A stretch of DNA of 64,000 bases from Closterium sp. Naga37s-1 (Eukaryota; Streptophyta; Zygnematophyceae; Desmidiales; Closteriaceae). Within the stretch, counting starts at the first letter, position 1. The number at the start of each line of letters is the position of its first letter. The position numbers were made by a program, and so were the translations under genes. Under the pieces are notes generated by a model. It made no database searches and was not told the DNA's origin. It saw nothing but the letters and a program-made list of their open reading frames with translations. The stretch covers positions 558,001 to 622,000 of the forward strand of contig CANJKZ010000514.1 of assembly GCA_947471745.1 (NCBI GenBank), given 5' to 3'. Shown here in pieces: positions 1-11,088 of this stretch.

Positions 1-2335
1 GTGCGTGGAGGGACTCCTTGCTGTGTTTCTTAGGACATGGCACCCAGCCAGCCCTTGAGTGGTTCTCCTCTGCGGAGCAGCACGGCCACCAAACCATATT
101 TCCCCAGCGGGAGCCAGTGGTTGGTCTCAGGAGGACTCAGGAGACAGGCGGGGAGAAGAGTCGTGGGTTGGTTTGGGGCTGTCTTTTTGTGCCAGGGGCC
201 GTTTCCTTTCCCTCCCGTCCCGCCCAGTCAGCGCGAGCCAACAGAGCAAGGCGAAAAAACATCAACGACCCCGCCAAAGCCCCAGTTGTTGGCGCTGGAG
301 GAAAGTCCCGTTTGCCCCGAAAAGCCACCGCCACCTCACACCGCCTTTTATTCGCCCAAAAATGCGATTCTACCAAACCATCATTGTTCAAACCGTGAGT
401 GACGCTTCTGGAATCTCCTTGAGTATTCAGAAAATGGGGTTCGATGCCCCCAGAGAAAAAAAAACTCTGGTTGTTTCAAACAAACAGTAGGCGTTGCGTG
501 AGTGCCCTTCCAACCAGAAACTGGTACAGTACAGTGCAGTACGGTACAAGAGAGACAAAGCTAGCCCAAGCACGACTTCGGCCTCGTTTCATAGAAATAT
601 GCAGACCTTTTTAATGCGGGCCATTCAAATGTTTGTCGACGTACAATCGGCTCTGACCCCACGCTCGGCTCCGTATAACGCCACGTAAACTCGAATAAAA
701 TTATGGCAAGCAAGAGGAACGTTACGGGGCATGTGGGGAGCAAAATTGGAAGAATGCTGCCGTATTATTATTTTTTGGATTCTTGTTGCACCTTGCGACA
801 AGAACTATCATAGCCGACGCGGAAAAGTTAGCGGAAAGCATGGAAAGGTATCATTCCCGTCGCCAGGTGTCAAATGCAGTGTCCAATGAAAGTGACCGTG
901 GCCCATGATGCCCGTGAGATAGGGAAACCCACTTATTCGTACGACGATGAGCTGAAATACACCCGTAGGCTATGATAACAAGCGAGGCTGCATTGTACCA
1001 ATCCCCAGCATATCGGGCTGTTACCCTATACAAACTGTCGTTTACAATCATTACCTGCTCGTCTCAATCACCTTCCCCTGATTCCTAGAATTTGTTTTTG
1101 TGATTGTAAGATCACCCACATATGTGCTTGGAGTTAATTTGGTGAAAAGCTACCAATGATACTAATCAATTTAGTGTCCTTGTTTTTAAGGGCTGTACTA
1201 TCATAATCACAATCAAATATAATTAAGAATAAGATCAATATATTATGGTTTATTACCATTAGGCCGTATTGCTCAATCATTCGAGTTTCATAAGGAGTGC
1301 TGTCTATGGTGGGCTTCACTTTTAGTCCAACTTCTATACAGCAATGGGTCAGCTTCAAGTTGGCTGAAGTTGGGTCACTCACTACAACACAGATGAGGGT
1401 CAGCGGATTCCTCGATAGTGCAATCCTCGTTTGTTCCCACCCTCGCATTCGTAACACACCCATGGCTCTTGAGTTCCTCTCTCTAAAGAATCACTGCGTG
1501 TAATGTGCATCTGTGGTCTCCCGACTTCAGTACCCCTTTGAATCTCGATTTCTGCTCATCTGGTGTCGTAGATTCATTTTGGACATGTGCCATCGTTGGG
1601 CTCTGACGCTTTTGCTATAATTGGGCTTTCTACAATACCTATTTGGCCGAAGCGACCAAGTAGGAAAAATATCCGCAAGAACGGCGAATCTCATTTCGTG
1701 AAATTTGCTGCGTGGAGACTCATTGGCTGCCATGAATCCAGAGAATAACCAGTTTGGGAGGGAAACAGATAACCTAAATACCGATTATGGCGACGGGTGG
1801 AGCACGGACGAGGACGAGCCGTCCGTGTTCCGCCCGAACGCCATCGCGTTCCCCACCCACACAGCTGACAATCGCGGCGCGCAGAGGCATCGCATCGCGG
1901 TTAGCCATCTTACATTCGTTGCTGCTCCTGAGAGCTACGGCGACAGGCAGGTGCGTAACGGACACCGCACGCACTCCGGTTCAGTGCGGTGCACTACCGC
2001 CCGCTTCTTCTGCTGGGAGAATCCAACCCGAATCTTTCACATCGCCGCAACCAATCATGGTGTCTGCGCCGACCACGGCGTCAGTTCCAGTTACGGCGTG
2101 AGCAACTCTCACGGCGGCATGGCCGGCATCAAGAGATGGCCCTCCCGGCAGCACCGCAGCCTCAGCTGGAGTGTGGTGTGCGAGGACTCTTGCCTCCCTT
2201 GCGCGTCCAACCACTAAAAAAAACTAACGGATTACAAAGCGCTCGGAGCGTTGGGAAGTAGTTAAACATATAAACGAAGGAGAATGAGAGATGGCATGGA
2301 GTTGAGATATATTTACATGCTCTCTCTGAGGGGAG
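1..2335. other. Sparse region, no recognised gene
   Basis: I see no domain-bearing reading frame, RNA gene or clear element in this stretch. Reading frames are short and overlap on both strands. The composition is mixed, with AT-rich parts around 700-850 and 1130-1260. The only frame worth recording starts at 1732 and is listed separately. Confidence 0.5.
1732..2217 (+). CDS. Possible small hypothetical protein (161 aa), weak
   Basis: An ATG at 1732 opens an uninterrupted frame of 161 codons. Its start is polar and acidic (about residues 4-38, with Asn, Asp and Glu), and the rest is rich in Ser, Arg and His. I recognise no domain, signal peptide or membrane segment. Overlapping frames of 77-104 codons on both strands in the same GC-rich patch (about 1780-2210) suggest that openness here may come from base composition. 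It ends just before a G-rich minisatellite. It could be an exon of an unrecognised gene or chance. I would not treat it as real without transcript support. Confidence 0.15.
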   Translation: MNPENNQFGRETDNLNTDYGDGWSTDEDEPSVFRPNAIAFPTHTADNRGAQRHRIAVSHLTFVAAPESYGDRQVRNGHRTHSGSVRCTTARFFCWENPTRIFHIAATNHGVCADHGVSSSYGVSNSHGGMAGIKRWPSRQHRSLSWSVVCEDSCLPCASNH

Positions 2336-2690
2336 GGAGATGTGGGATGGGTGGTACGTGACATGGGTGGTATGTGGCATGGGGTGGTATGTGGCATGGG
2401 TTGGTATATGACATGGGTGTGTGGCATGGGGTGTGTGGCATGGATCGTGTGGCATGGGGTGTGTGGCATGGGGTGTGTGACATGGGTGTGTGTGGGATGG
2501 GGTGTGTGGGATGGGGTGTGTGGGATGGGGTGTGTGGGATGGGGTGTGTGGCATGGGGTGTGTGGGATGGTGTGTGTGGCAATGGGGTGTGGTGTGTGGC
2601 ATGGGGTGTGTGGCATGGGGTGTGTGGGATGGGGTGTGTGGGATGGGGTGTGTGGGATGGTGTTACATGGGATGGGGTAGAATGTGACGT
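2336..2690. repeat. G-rich minisatellite, 15-bp-like unit
   Basis: Head-to-tail units built on gtgtgtggsatgggg, mostly 14-15 bp, with single-base changes (gcatgg or ggatgg). Because the unit is close to a multiple of three, both strands show long repetitive reading frames (Cys-Gly-Met-Gly on +, His-Thr-Pro on -). These are artefacts. The + strand carries regularly spaced GGGG runs. Confidence 0.9.
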
Positions 2691-2886
2691 TGGAGATTTA
2701 TGGCATGAATGGTATGTGAGATGCGGTGGGGTGTGATATGGGTGGTATGTGACATGGGGTGGGGTGTGATATGGGTGGTATGGTATGTGACATGGGGTGG
2801 GGTGTGATATGGGTGGTATGGTATGTGCCATGGGGTGGGGTGTGATATGGGTGGTGTGTGCCATGGGGTGGTGTGTGACATGGCAT
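2691..2886. repeat. Related minisatellite, longer unit
   Basis: This array directly follows the previous one. It uses a longer unit of about 30-38 bp made of ggtatgtgacatgggg and tggggtgtgatatgg, repeated about five times with small indels. It appears to derive from the same sequence pool as the 14-15-bp array, re-amplified at a longer period. Confidence 0.8.
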
Positions 2887-2994
2887 GGTGCGTCTCCCAC
2901 ATATTGTTAAAGAAGAAAGCAATCCCGACGTTGACGTAAAAGCGATAGGAAGGTCGCAACTGGTGGAAGGAACAAGGTTCAAAAATACGGTTTT

Positions 2995-3048
2995 CGTAAA
3001 AAACGGTCCGTTTTTTACGGTAATTTTCCAAAAAAACGGCGTTTTTTT
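2995..3048. other. Two adjacent perfect inverted repeats
   Basis: At 2995-3019 a 12-bp arm (cgtaaaaaacgg) is followed by one central base and its exact reverse complement. At 3030-3048 a second perfect inverted repeat has 9-bp arms (aaaaaaacg) and one central base. Both are built from A6-7/T6-7 runs joined by CG-containing centres. The neighbouring 2984-2994 sequence (tacggttttcg) is similar. Function is unknown; they could be cruciform-forming sites or the remains of a small foldback element. Confidence 0.75.
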
Positions 3049-3590
3049 TACCTTGGGAAGGAACGACTGAACTCGCCAAGCATTCCCAATCCAGAGAAGC
3101 GCTAAGTGTAAAGTGCCGACTGCCAAGGTGGTTATTGGACCGGGAAAAGAGTCGGACTGCCGACTGGCTGACACTCCTTCCAACTCCCCAACTCCACCTC
3201 CCTTCCCTCCCTCTCTGCCTGCAGGCCGTCCTCACTGCTTGTCTGCTCCCTCACTCTCTCGCCACCTCAACACCCCTCCCATGGCAATTATCGCACACAC
3301 CCCACGTTCCCTCCCTGCCTGCTCCTCCTGCTCCTCCTGCTCCTCCTCCTTTTCCTCCTGCTGCTGCTGCCGTGGCACCCTCCCCTTCGCCCTCTGCCAC
3401 ACGCCATCCATCCGTGGCCCCCATCAACCATGTACCCGCCCCACCACCCACCCTCGTTGCCGCACCTGCACCCACACCCGCTTCCCTCCCTATCCCCGCC
3501 CGCGTCCCCACCCCTCCTCTGATCTCCGTGCAAGCCCCCCACCTTCCCCAGCTAGCCCATGCACCACCACATGCCATCCCATGCCGCCCC

Positions 3591-6500
3591 ATGCTGCCAT
3601 CACCGCATGGAGCAACCCTCAAGGAACCGCACTTGGCAGCAGCGCAACAGCACCCCCCCCATAGCACCATCCACCCTCCCTCCGCCTCTGCTCCTGCTCC
3701 TGCTGCTGCTGCTGTCCCGATGGCCCCTCCGCCCCCCCCACCTGTCCGCGCGTCACCCTTGCCTCAGCCTGCCCTGCCTGCTGCCTCTGCACTCCCACAT
3801 GCTCGCTCACGGCAGCAGCCAGACGCAGAGGCGCACATGCACTCCCTGCCACCCTCCGCCCTCCCTCCCACCCATGCACGCTCGGCCACTGCTGCTTCTG
3901 CTGCCTCTGCTGCCGCCGCCGCTTCTGCAGTCGCTGGCCTCATGCACACATACACACCTGGGCGCAAGACGTTCCCCCCATCGCTCTTCCTCCCCCGCAC
4001 CGACCCTCTCGATGCCTCCTCTCTCCCCTCCCCCACTCCGCCCTCCCCCCTTAAACGCGCCTCTTCCCCCCCGCAACAACCCCTATCCCTCCTGGCTGGG
4101 GACGAACCCGCTCTCAGCAGCCCCTTGCAGGCCCCCCCTCTTAAAGCCCACTCCGCTGCTCCCCACCTGCAATTCCCCCCAGGCTTCCCTTCCCCTGGGA
4201 AGCACTCATCCCTCGCCCCCAAGCCATCCCCCGTACCCTTGCTGCCACCACCACCCCTTGCACGCCCCCTCACAGTCACATCTACTACGCCTTTCCCTTC
4301 GCCTTTCCCCCCACCCATTGCCCCTGCTCTGCCTTTCCTTGCCGCGCGGCTGCCCCTCCCTTTTGGCCCTTTCCTCCGCCCGCCCATCCCCGTCGCTGCC
4401 CTCTCTCTCCCCATCGGTATCTCCTCGCGTCTCCCCCTTGCCTCTCTTTCTTCGCCCGCTGCTGCCGCCGCTGCCGTTGCTGCTGCTGCTGCCAATCCTG
4501 CCCCTGCTGCTTCTGGTAGTAACGTGGGGGTTGCTGCTGTTGCTGGTGGTGCTGGTGGTGTTGGTGTGGGGATGGGGAGAGGGAAAGAGGAAGAGAGGGA
4601 TGAACAGAGTCTGGTGAAACTGAGAAAGGAAGGCGAAGGGGATGAATCAGCTAGAGCAAATGATCCGAAAGGGGAGGAGCACAGGGCATCGGTGGATGGG
4701 GAGAAAGCAGGGGGGCGAGATGAGGTAAAGGGCGAGGAAAGGGAGGGGTCGGCACCAATGAGTGCTGCTGATAGGAGCAAGGCAGAGGTAGTTGCTGATG
4801 GTGATATGAAGTCAAGGGTGGGCAGGCAGGGGGAGTCGGAGACACCACGTGGTGCTTGTGTGGAGGACAGGGGTGTGATAGGCGGGGTGAGTGGAGGAGA
4901 AGGGCCGGGCAAGGAAGAAGAGTGCAATGGCCATGGCGCAGCAGCTGCTGCAAGTGAACCAAAGCCTCTCCACCCATCAGAACCTTTCTCAGAGTCTTTC
5001 CGTGATGAAGAGGTGGACACCATGCTTGCCACGAGCTCTCACCCTGCTGCTGTGAGTGCAGCCAGCACTCTTTCTCCCCCGGCTTCTCTGGGGGAGGAGT
5101 TGGAGCGTATGAAGGCAGAGGGTGCAGGTGGCATGGCAGGTGGTGTGGGTGACATGGCAGATTCTGCACGTGGGGCAGCAGGGGGGATTGAGGGGTGTGC
5201 GGACGAGCCTGGTGATGCTCCCCTGCGGCGACTGGACCTGGACCCCAGGCGGAGAGAGGGGGGCGCTGAGGGGGACGTGGACGTTGGTGCTGGTGGGGAG
5301 GACATGGGCGTTGCTGTTGTTGCGGGTGGAAGGGGAGGGGTGGGATGGGGAGAGGAGGCAGAGGAGCTGGCAGGAGAGGAGGGAGGACGGGCGAGCGAGC
5401 AGAAGCAGGAGGAAGAGCAGGAGGGGGAGAAGGAGGAGGAGGAGGAGGAGCAGCAAGAGCAGCAGTTGGAGCAGCAAGTGGGGGAGAAGGTGGGGGAGGA
5501 GCAGCAGCAAGAGCAGAAACGGGAAGGTGAGGCGAGAGGGGAGGGCACAGCGCCAGCGGAGGAGGGAGCAGACGCCCCGCTGTCAGCACCTGCGTCTGCT
5601 GCTCTTGCTGCAGCCCTGCTTGCGCCCACTGCCCCCCACCACGCCCCTGTGCGCACTGGGCGCATCTACACTCGCCGCCGCGCCCGCTCTGGCGCTCGCA
5701 GCACCTGGGGGCGCGGGGGGGCTGATGGCCCTGGTGTAGGGGGGGAAGCGGGGGCTGGTGGGGAAGGGCAGGACGGGGGAGATGTGGGCGAGGGGTGCAA
5801 GGATGGGGAGGAGGAAGCTGGGCAAGGGGAGGGGGAGGATGGGCGGGGGGAGGGGGAAGATGGGCAGGGGGAAGGGGAGGAAGGGCTCAGCAGCAGCGGT
5901 GGGGATGGTGAGGAGGGCATGGGGCAAGGGGCAAGCGGTGAAGGGGGAAAGGGGCCAGGAGGGGGAGGAAAGGGAGGAAGGGGGGGAAAGGGAGGCGCAG
6001 TGAAGCTTGACGCGGTGAGAGAGAGGCTGGTGGGGCGGGTGGCCAAGGGCAGGAGGCGAGGCAAGGGGGGAGGGGCAGCGGGGGCAGCGGGGGCGCTGGG
6101 GCAGCAGCTGGCAGTGCGGGCGGCGATAGCAGAGCGGGCGGCAGGCAGGCGGAGTAGCCTGGCGTTTGGTGCAGAAGTGAGTGTGGAGGGCACGGGCGTG
6201 GGTGGGGGGAGAAGCAGAACCCTGGCGGAGCTGGTCGTGGGAAGGGGAAGGGGGGGCGCGCGGGGGAAAGGTAGGGGGGGGAAGAAGGGGGACGGACGGG
6301 GGAGGGGGAAAGGAGATGGGGATGGGGATGGGGATGGGGAGGGGGAGGTGCGGGTGCTGTGGCTGGCGGACTCCAGTGTGGCTCCCCGCCCCATAGGGGA
6401 GGGGGAGGGGGAAGAAGAGGGGGAAGAGGGGGGAGAAAGGGAGGATGAGGAAGGGGCAGAAAGGGCGAAAGGGATGGAGGGCAGTGGGAGGAAGAGGAAG

Positions 6501-9500
6501 CGTGTTGGCAACGGGGAGGAGGCGGGGGGAGAGAGTGGAGAGGAGGAAAAGGAAATGGGGGATGAAGGGGGGGCGGGTGACGGGGAGACGAAGGCTGGAG
6601 GGCAGCAGGGGGACGAGGGGGGCGATGGGGACAGGGAAGGAAGTGTGGCAGGCGGGGAGAATGCGGGGGAGAAAGCAGTGGCGGGAGCAGAGGAGCGAGG
6701 GAGTGCGAGCGTAATTGCAAGTGAGTGGAGGGGGGGCAAGCGGCGGCGGTGGCAGCCGGTGGTGTCACGGGGGGGAGATGGCGTGGTGGAGGTGCGCTTC
6801 CGACACCTGCTGCCCGCCACCTCCGCTCTCGCACCTGCTCCTGTCTCTGCCCCACCCCCTCCCGCTGCTGCGACTTCTGCTGATGGCCCACCTGCCACGA
6901 GTGTTGATGGTGATTCTGCTGATTCTGCTGCTGCTGTTGCTGGTGCTGCTACTGCGCCCGCTGGTGGTGTTAATGCTGGCGCCAGTGCTTGCTATGATGC
7001 TGATACAAATGCGGCTGGCGCTAATGCTGCTAACACTGATGAAGCTGCTACCAATGTTGCTAGTTGTGGTGGTGCTGATTTTGATGCTGCTGCTACTGGC
7101 GACGTTAGTAGAGATGATGCTACTATTGATGCTACTAAGAGTAAGTGCGTTACTTACCCATATACTGATGATGGTGCTGCCGGTGCCCCTGCTGCCCCTC
7201 CAGCACTGTGTGACACACTGCTTCCCGGGGAAGAAGAAGGTGACGTGGCAAAGGAGCAGGGCGAGGAGGGAGAGGAGAAGGGGGAGCAAGGGGGAGAGGA
7301 TCAGGGGGAGGGTCGGGAAGGGGGAGGGGAGGACGGTGCAGGCAGTGAGGGAAAGAGAGGAGGGCGTGAGGGCGAGGGTGAGAAGAGTGAGGGTGAGGTG
7401 GAAGAAGAGGGGGAGGAGAGAAGGGAGGAGAGAAGGGAGGAGAGGGAGGGAGAAAGAGATGTGGGAATGAAGGGGGGGACAGACAGGGAGGTGCCACAAA
7501 GTACAGCTGCGTCTGCACCTGCCCTCACTGCTGCAGCTGAAGCTGCAACCTCTGCTGCTGCTGCCTCTGCTGCCACAGCAGCAGCAGCACATGCGCTTTT
7601 GCCTCATGGCAACATGCCTGCTTCGCATGTATCAGCACCACACGAGCCAGCAGCAGCAGCAGCACCGAGGGAAGGTCCAGCATCAAATGAAGCAGCAGCA
7701 GCACCATTCCCTGAGGCAGCACCAATGGCAGAAGACACAGCAGCAGCCACGGCAGCAGCGGCCTCCTGTCATCCACAGGACGTTGCCTGTGCCGCTCCCT
7801 CTCCTGCATCTGCCCTCCCTGCTGCCACTCCTGCGGTTCCTGCCCCCGGTGGGGCCGCCCCTGCCAGCGACACGCCTGCTGCTGCCCTGGTAACCGCAGT
7901 GATTCGGGGAGGTGGGAGTGGGGACGGTGTGAGTGGGGGAGGTGGGGGTAAGGACGGTGTTAGTGGGGGAGGTGGGAGTGGGGACGGTGTGAGTAGGGAC
8001 AGTGGGAGTGGGGATGGGGCCGTGGGGGCGCGTGGTGTGAAGAGGAAGGCGGGTGGGGGTGAGGAGGGAGAGGAGAGTGCAGGGCATGCGGGAGGAGCAG
8101 GGAAAGGGTCAGGGAAGAGCCGGCGTGTGGGGGGGGAGGTGCTAGTGGAGCAAGGAGGAGGGCACGATGGGTCCAGTGGGGATAGTGGGGCCGGTGGGGG
8201 TAGTGGGGCAGGTGGGGAGAAACGGGAGCAGGCAGGAATTGAAGAAGGTGGTGAGATGGGTGGTGGAGGAGCGGAGAAGCAAGTGTGCGGAGAGCAAGGC
8301 GAGAACGCCGGTGCGGTTGGAAGTGGTGGCGATGACATAAAGATGGGCGGCGCTTTCTCAGAAGGCACGCTTGATGCGAGTGGGAGGGAGGGGGTGAGAG
8401 AAGGTGGGGGGGCAGCGGTGGAGGGTGTAAAGGAAGCAGCAAAGGAGGGTGGGAGAGTGCAGAGTGAGGCAGAGAGGCGGGCACTGGAGCTGCTAGCGAG
8501 GCGTGGTCTGGGGGAGGCGGATCTGAAGGCGCTGGGGGAGATGCGACTGGGCGTAGGGGGGAGGCGGGGGCGAGGCAGAGGCAGAGGGGGCGCAGGGGGG
8601 AGCAGAGGTGGTGGGGGGCGAGGGGGGATGGGGAGGGGCGGTGGGCGGGGGGGGAGGGAGGGGGCAGGTGGCAGGGAGCAAGGCGAAGGGAAGCTGGCGG
8701 CAGCTGCTGCCCGTGCTGATGCTGCTGCTGCTGTCGTTGCTGCTGTTACTGCTGCTACTGGCGGCACTGGCAGTGGGAGGGATAATGGCAGTGCTGCTGG
8801 TGCCGTCGCTGTTGGTGCTGCTGCTGGTGGCAGTGGAGGCGAGTTTGAGCTGCTGTTGCGTCTGCCGGACGACATGCGCCCACAGGTGCCAGTCAACCTG
8901 CACAGCCGCGTCCCCACACCCCTCCGCCAGGTGCGCCCATCCGCCAGGTGCGCCCATCCGCCAGGTGCGCCCATCCGCCAGGTGTGCTGCACCCATCCGC
9001 CAGGTGTGCTGCACCCATCCGCCAGGTGTGCTGCACCCATCCGCCAGGTGTGCTGCACCCATCCGCCAGGTGTGCTGCACCCATCCGCCAGGTGTGCTGC
9101 ACCCATCCGCCAGGTGCGCCCATCCGCCAGGCTGCAGTGCTGCGCAATGCATCGCTGGTGCTTGCTTCACCCTAGCCGCCGGTTCCCTTTGCATTCTCAA
9201 CGTTCTCCTTCACAACATTCGTTAAAGCCACAACGGCCTTCTCCTTCTCTTTACCACCTCTCTCCCCCACCTTCCCCCCATTCCCTCACTTCTTCCCCCG
9301 TCCTCCCTCCATCACTATCACCACCACCGCAGAGGCACGTGAGTCTGTGGGTGAATCACCATCTGAGGGCTGTCCCTGTGTGTGCCATCGGGCGCAACGA
9401 CCACACGTGGGCGGCGATAGCAGCGGGGGTGGCAGCAGAGCGGGCGCTTTTTGCCCAGGCGCCCAACAAGCGCGCCTACCTCTCCCTCTCTGCTCGCGCC

Positions 9501-11088
9501 CTCGCTGCCGCTCCCACCAACCTCAACTCTCCGTCTTCCTCCTCAATCCTCGCTGCTGCTCCTGCTGTTGCCTCTGCGGGTTCTTCTGCCAGAGCTGCAT
9601 CGTCCCCCACCAAAGCTGCAGGCTCGGCAGCCAGCGTTGTGGATGAGGCTAGGCCGATTTCCATAGCTGATGCGTTGGCTCGGGCATCGGTGGCTCGGGC
9701 CCTCCGAGCCACTGGCTTGGATGGGCCGTCACCCCCCGGATCTCCTAAGAGGGAGGAGGCAGGGCGGGATAAGGGTCAGCAGGGGGGCGGGGGGGAGAGT
9801 ACAAGCCCTGTGAAGCCACCTCAACCTGCTGCTGCCGTGCAGACAGGCAGGGGGCGTGACAATGTGGAGTGTGATTCCAGAGTGGGTCTGGGAAAGGGTG
9901 AAGGGGCTAAGGTCAGCGTGCAGGGAGCGCAGCAAGGAGGGGAGGCAGAGAGGGAGGCAGAGATACGGAGAGCAGCAGGGAAGAGTACCGGCGCAGCAGC
10001 GGGCGATGGTGGTCAGAAGAGCGAGCAGGGCGAGCAGGGGCGGGTGGAAGGCGCATGGCAGGGGGGACAGGAGGGGCCGGGGGAGAGGACGCAAGAGGAG
10101 GGCGGGGCGAGTGGGGAAGCGATGGTGGAGGCAGCGCCAGCCCCTGGGGGGGGGGAGGGCGATGCAGGGGAGGTGCTGGATGGGGACTGTGGGGCGAGTG
10201 CAGGTATACGCGAGGGGGGTGGAACCCTTGGCAGTGAGTGGAGCGAGGGGCGTGGTGAGAAGGCCTTTCCTGTGGGGCAATTGGGAACAGTAGCTGCTCA
10301 CACGTCTGCTCCTCCTCTTGCTGCCACTGCTTCTGCTGTTGCTGTTTCTGCGGATGCCTGTGGTGCGGGTGGGAGTGGCAGTGAGGGGGCAGGGAGGGGT
10401 GCGGTGGGTGAGGGGGGAGGCGGGCCGAGCAGCAGCGCCGCACTGCCAGCTGGCAGCACCACCGTGCCAGCTGGCAGCTCTGCTGAGTCAGCCCAGCAGG
10501 GACACGGGAGGAAAGACCCCGTTTTAAACCAGGTACATCCCTGCCCCTTCTCCTTCTCGTCATCACCACTTTCCTCGTTTCCTTTCTTCAATCCCCACCC
10601 CTCTCTCGGCTCTTCTTCATGACTGCATGCCCACCTTGTCCTGCCATCCACATGCCTGCCATCCACATGCCTGCCATCCACATGCCTGCCATCCACATGC
10701 CTGCCACCTTGTCCTGCCATCCACATGCATGCCTCACATCTGCCCTCCCCCCACCCCTTCTCGAGTAAAAGAAGAGAGCATACGTGGAGCCTAACTGAGA
10801 TGCGTTACCCTGCCTGTTCCCCTGTGTGAGCAGGTGGAGGTGTTTATCCGCGAACATCTGCGCCCCTTGGAGCGCAGCGGGGTGATAAGTGCAGAGCAGC
10901 GGCGCTGGGTGGCGAGCAAGGCGGCAGGCAAGGTGATGGAGCGGCACGGGGGGGCGCGGTCAGCCGCCTTCCTGGTGAAGGAGGGCGAGGACGTGCGGCG
11001 TCTGGCAGAGCGCTACCTGCGCACCTACCACGTGCGCTTCTCCAATGGGGGACCCACGCCCTCCTCCTCCTCCCCGCCCGCCGGCTGA
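3591..11088 (+). CDS. Giant low-complexity protein with PHRF1-like C-terminal helical region
   Basis: Proposed exons are 3591-8930, 9333-10532 and 10834-11088. Both introns are phase 0 with GT-AG ends, giving about 2264 aa. Residues from about 1 to 300 are Pro/Ala-rich. They are followed by long Gly/Glu/Asp/Lys stretches, an Arg-Gly-Gly-rich patch (about 8545-8670) and Ala-rich linkers. Sequence that looks conserved flanks intron 1 (about 8842-9500). The last exon encodes a helical module (VEVFIREHLRPL..., 10834-11040) resembling the C-terminal region of PHD/RING proteins such as PHRF1 and plant At4g10930-like proteins. In animals that region is SRI-like, binding the RNA polymerase II tail. 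I find no RING or PHD here, so the 5' end may be missing or the family assignment wrong. The start is uncertain: 3591 is the first in-frame ATG and 3720 the next. The 5' third could be non-coding. Confidence 0.5.
8931..9130 (+). repeat. Minisatellite at a splice donor (17- and 22-bp units)
   Basis: Ten units run without interruption: three of 17 bp (gtgcgcccatccgccag), six of 22 bp (the same unit with a 5-bp insert giving gtgtgctgcaccc...), and one more of 17 bp. Every unit ends in ccgccag and the next starts with gtg, so each junction copies the presumed exon 1 donor (cag|gtg) at 8930/8931. The array lies at the start of intron 1 of the giant gene. Confidence 0.9.
10641..10735 (+). repeat. 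Short intronic minisatellite, 15-bp unit
   Basis: The unit ccatccacatgcctg occurs about five times in tandem, flanked on both sides by ccaccttgtcctg. It lies inside intron 2 of the giant gene (10533-10833). Confidence 0.85.

Noticed and set aside
2342-2736. Cys-Gly-Met-Gly and Met-Pro-His-Thr frames over the G-rich minisatellite
   Set aside because: They are low-complexity repeat translations present on both strands.
3764-9106. Long minus-strand Pro/Ser/Ala-rich frames antisense to the giant gene
   Set aside because: They are shadows caused by G-rich codons on the + strand. They have no splice-consistent conserved exons, whereas the + strand has matching introns.
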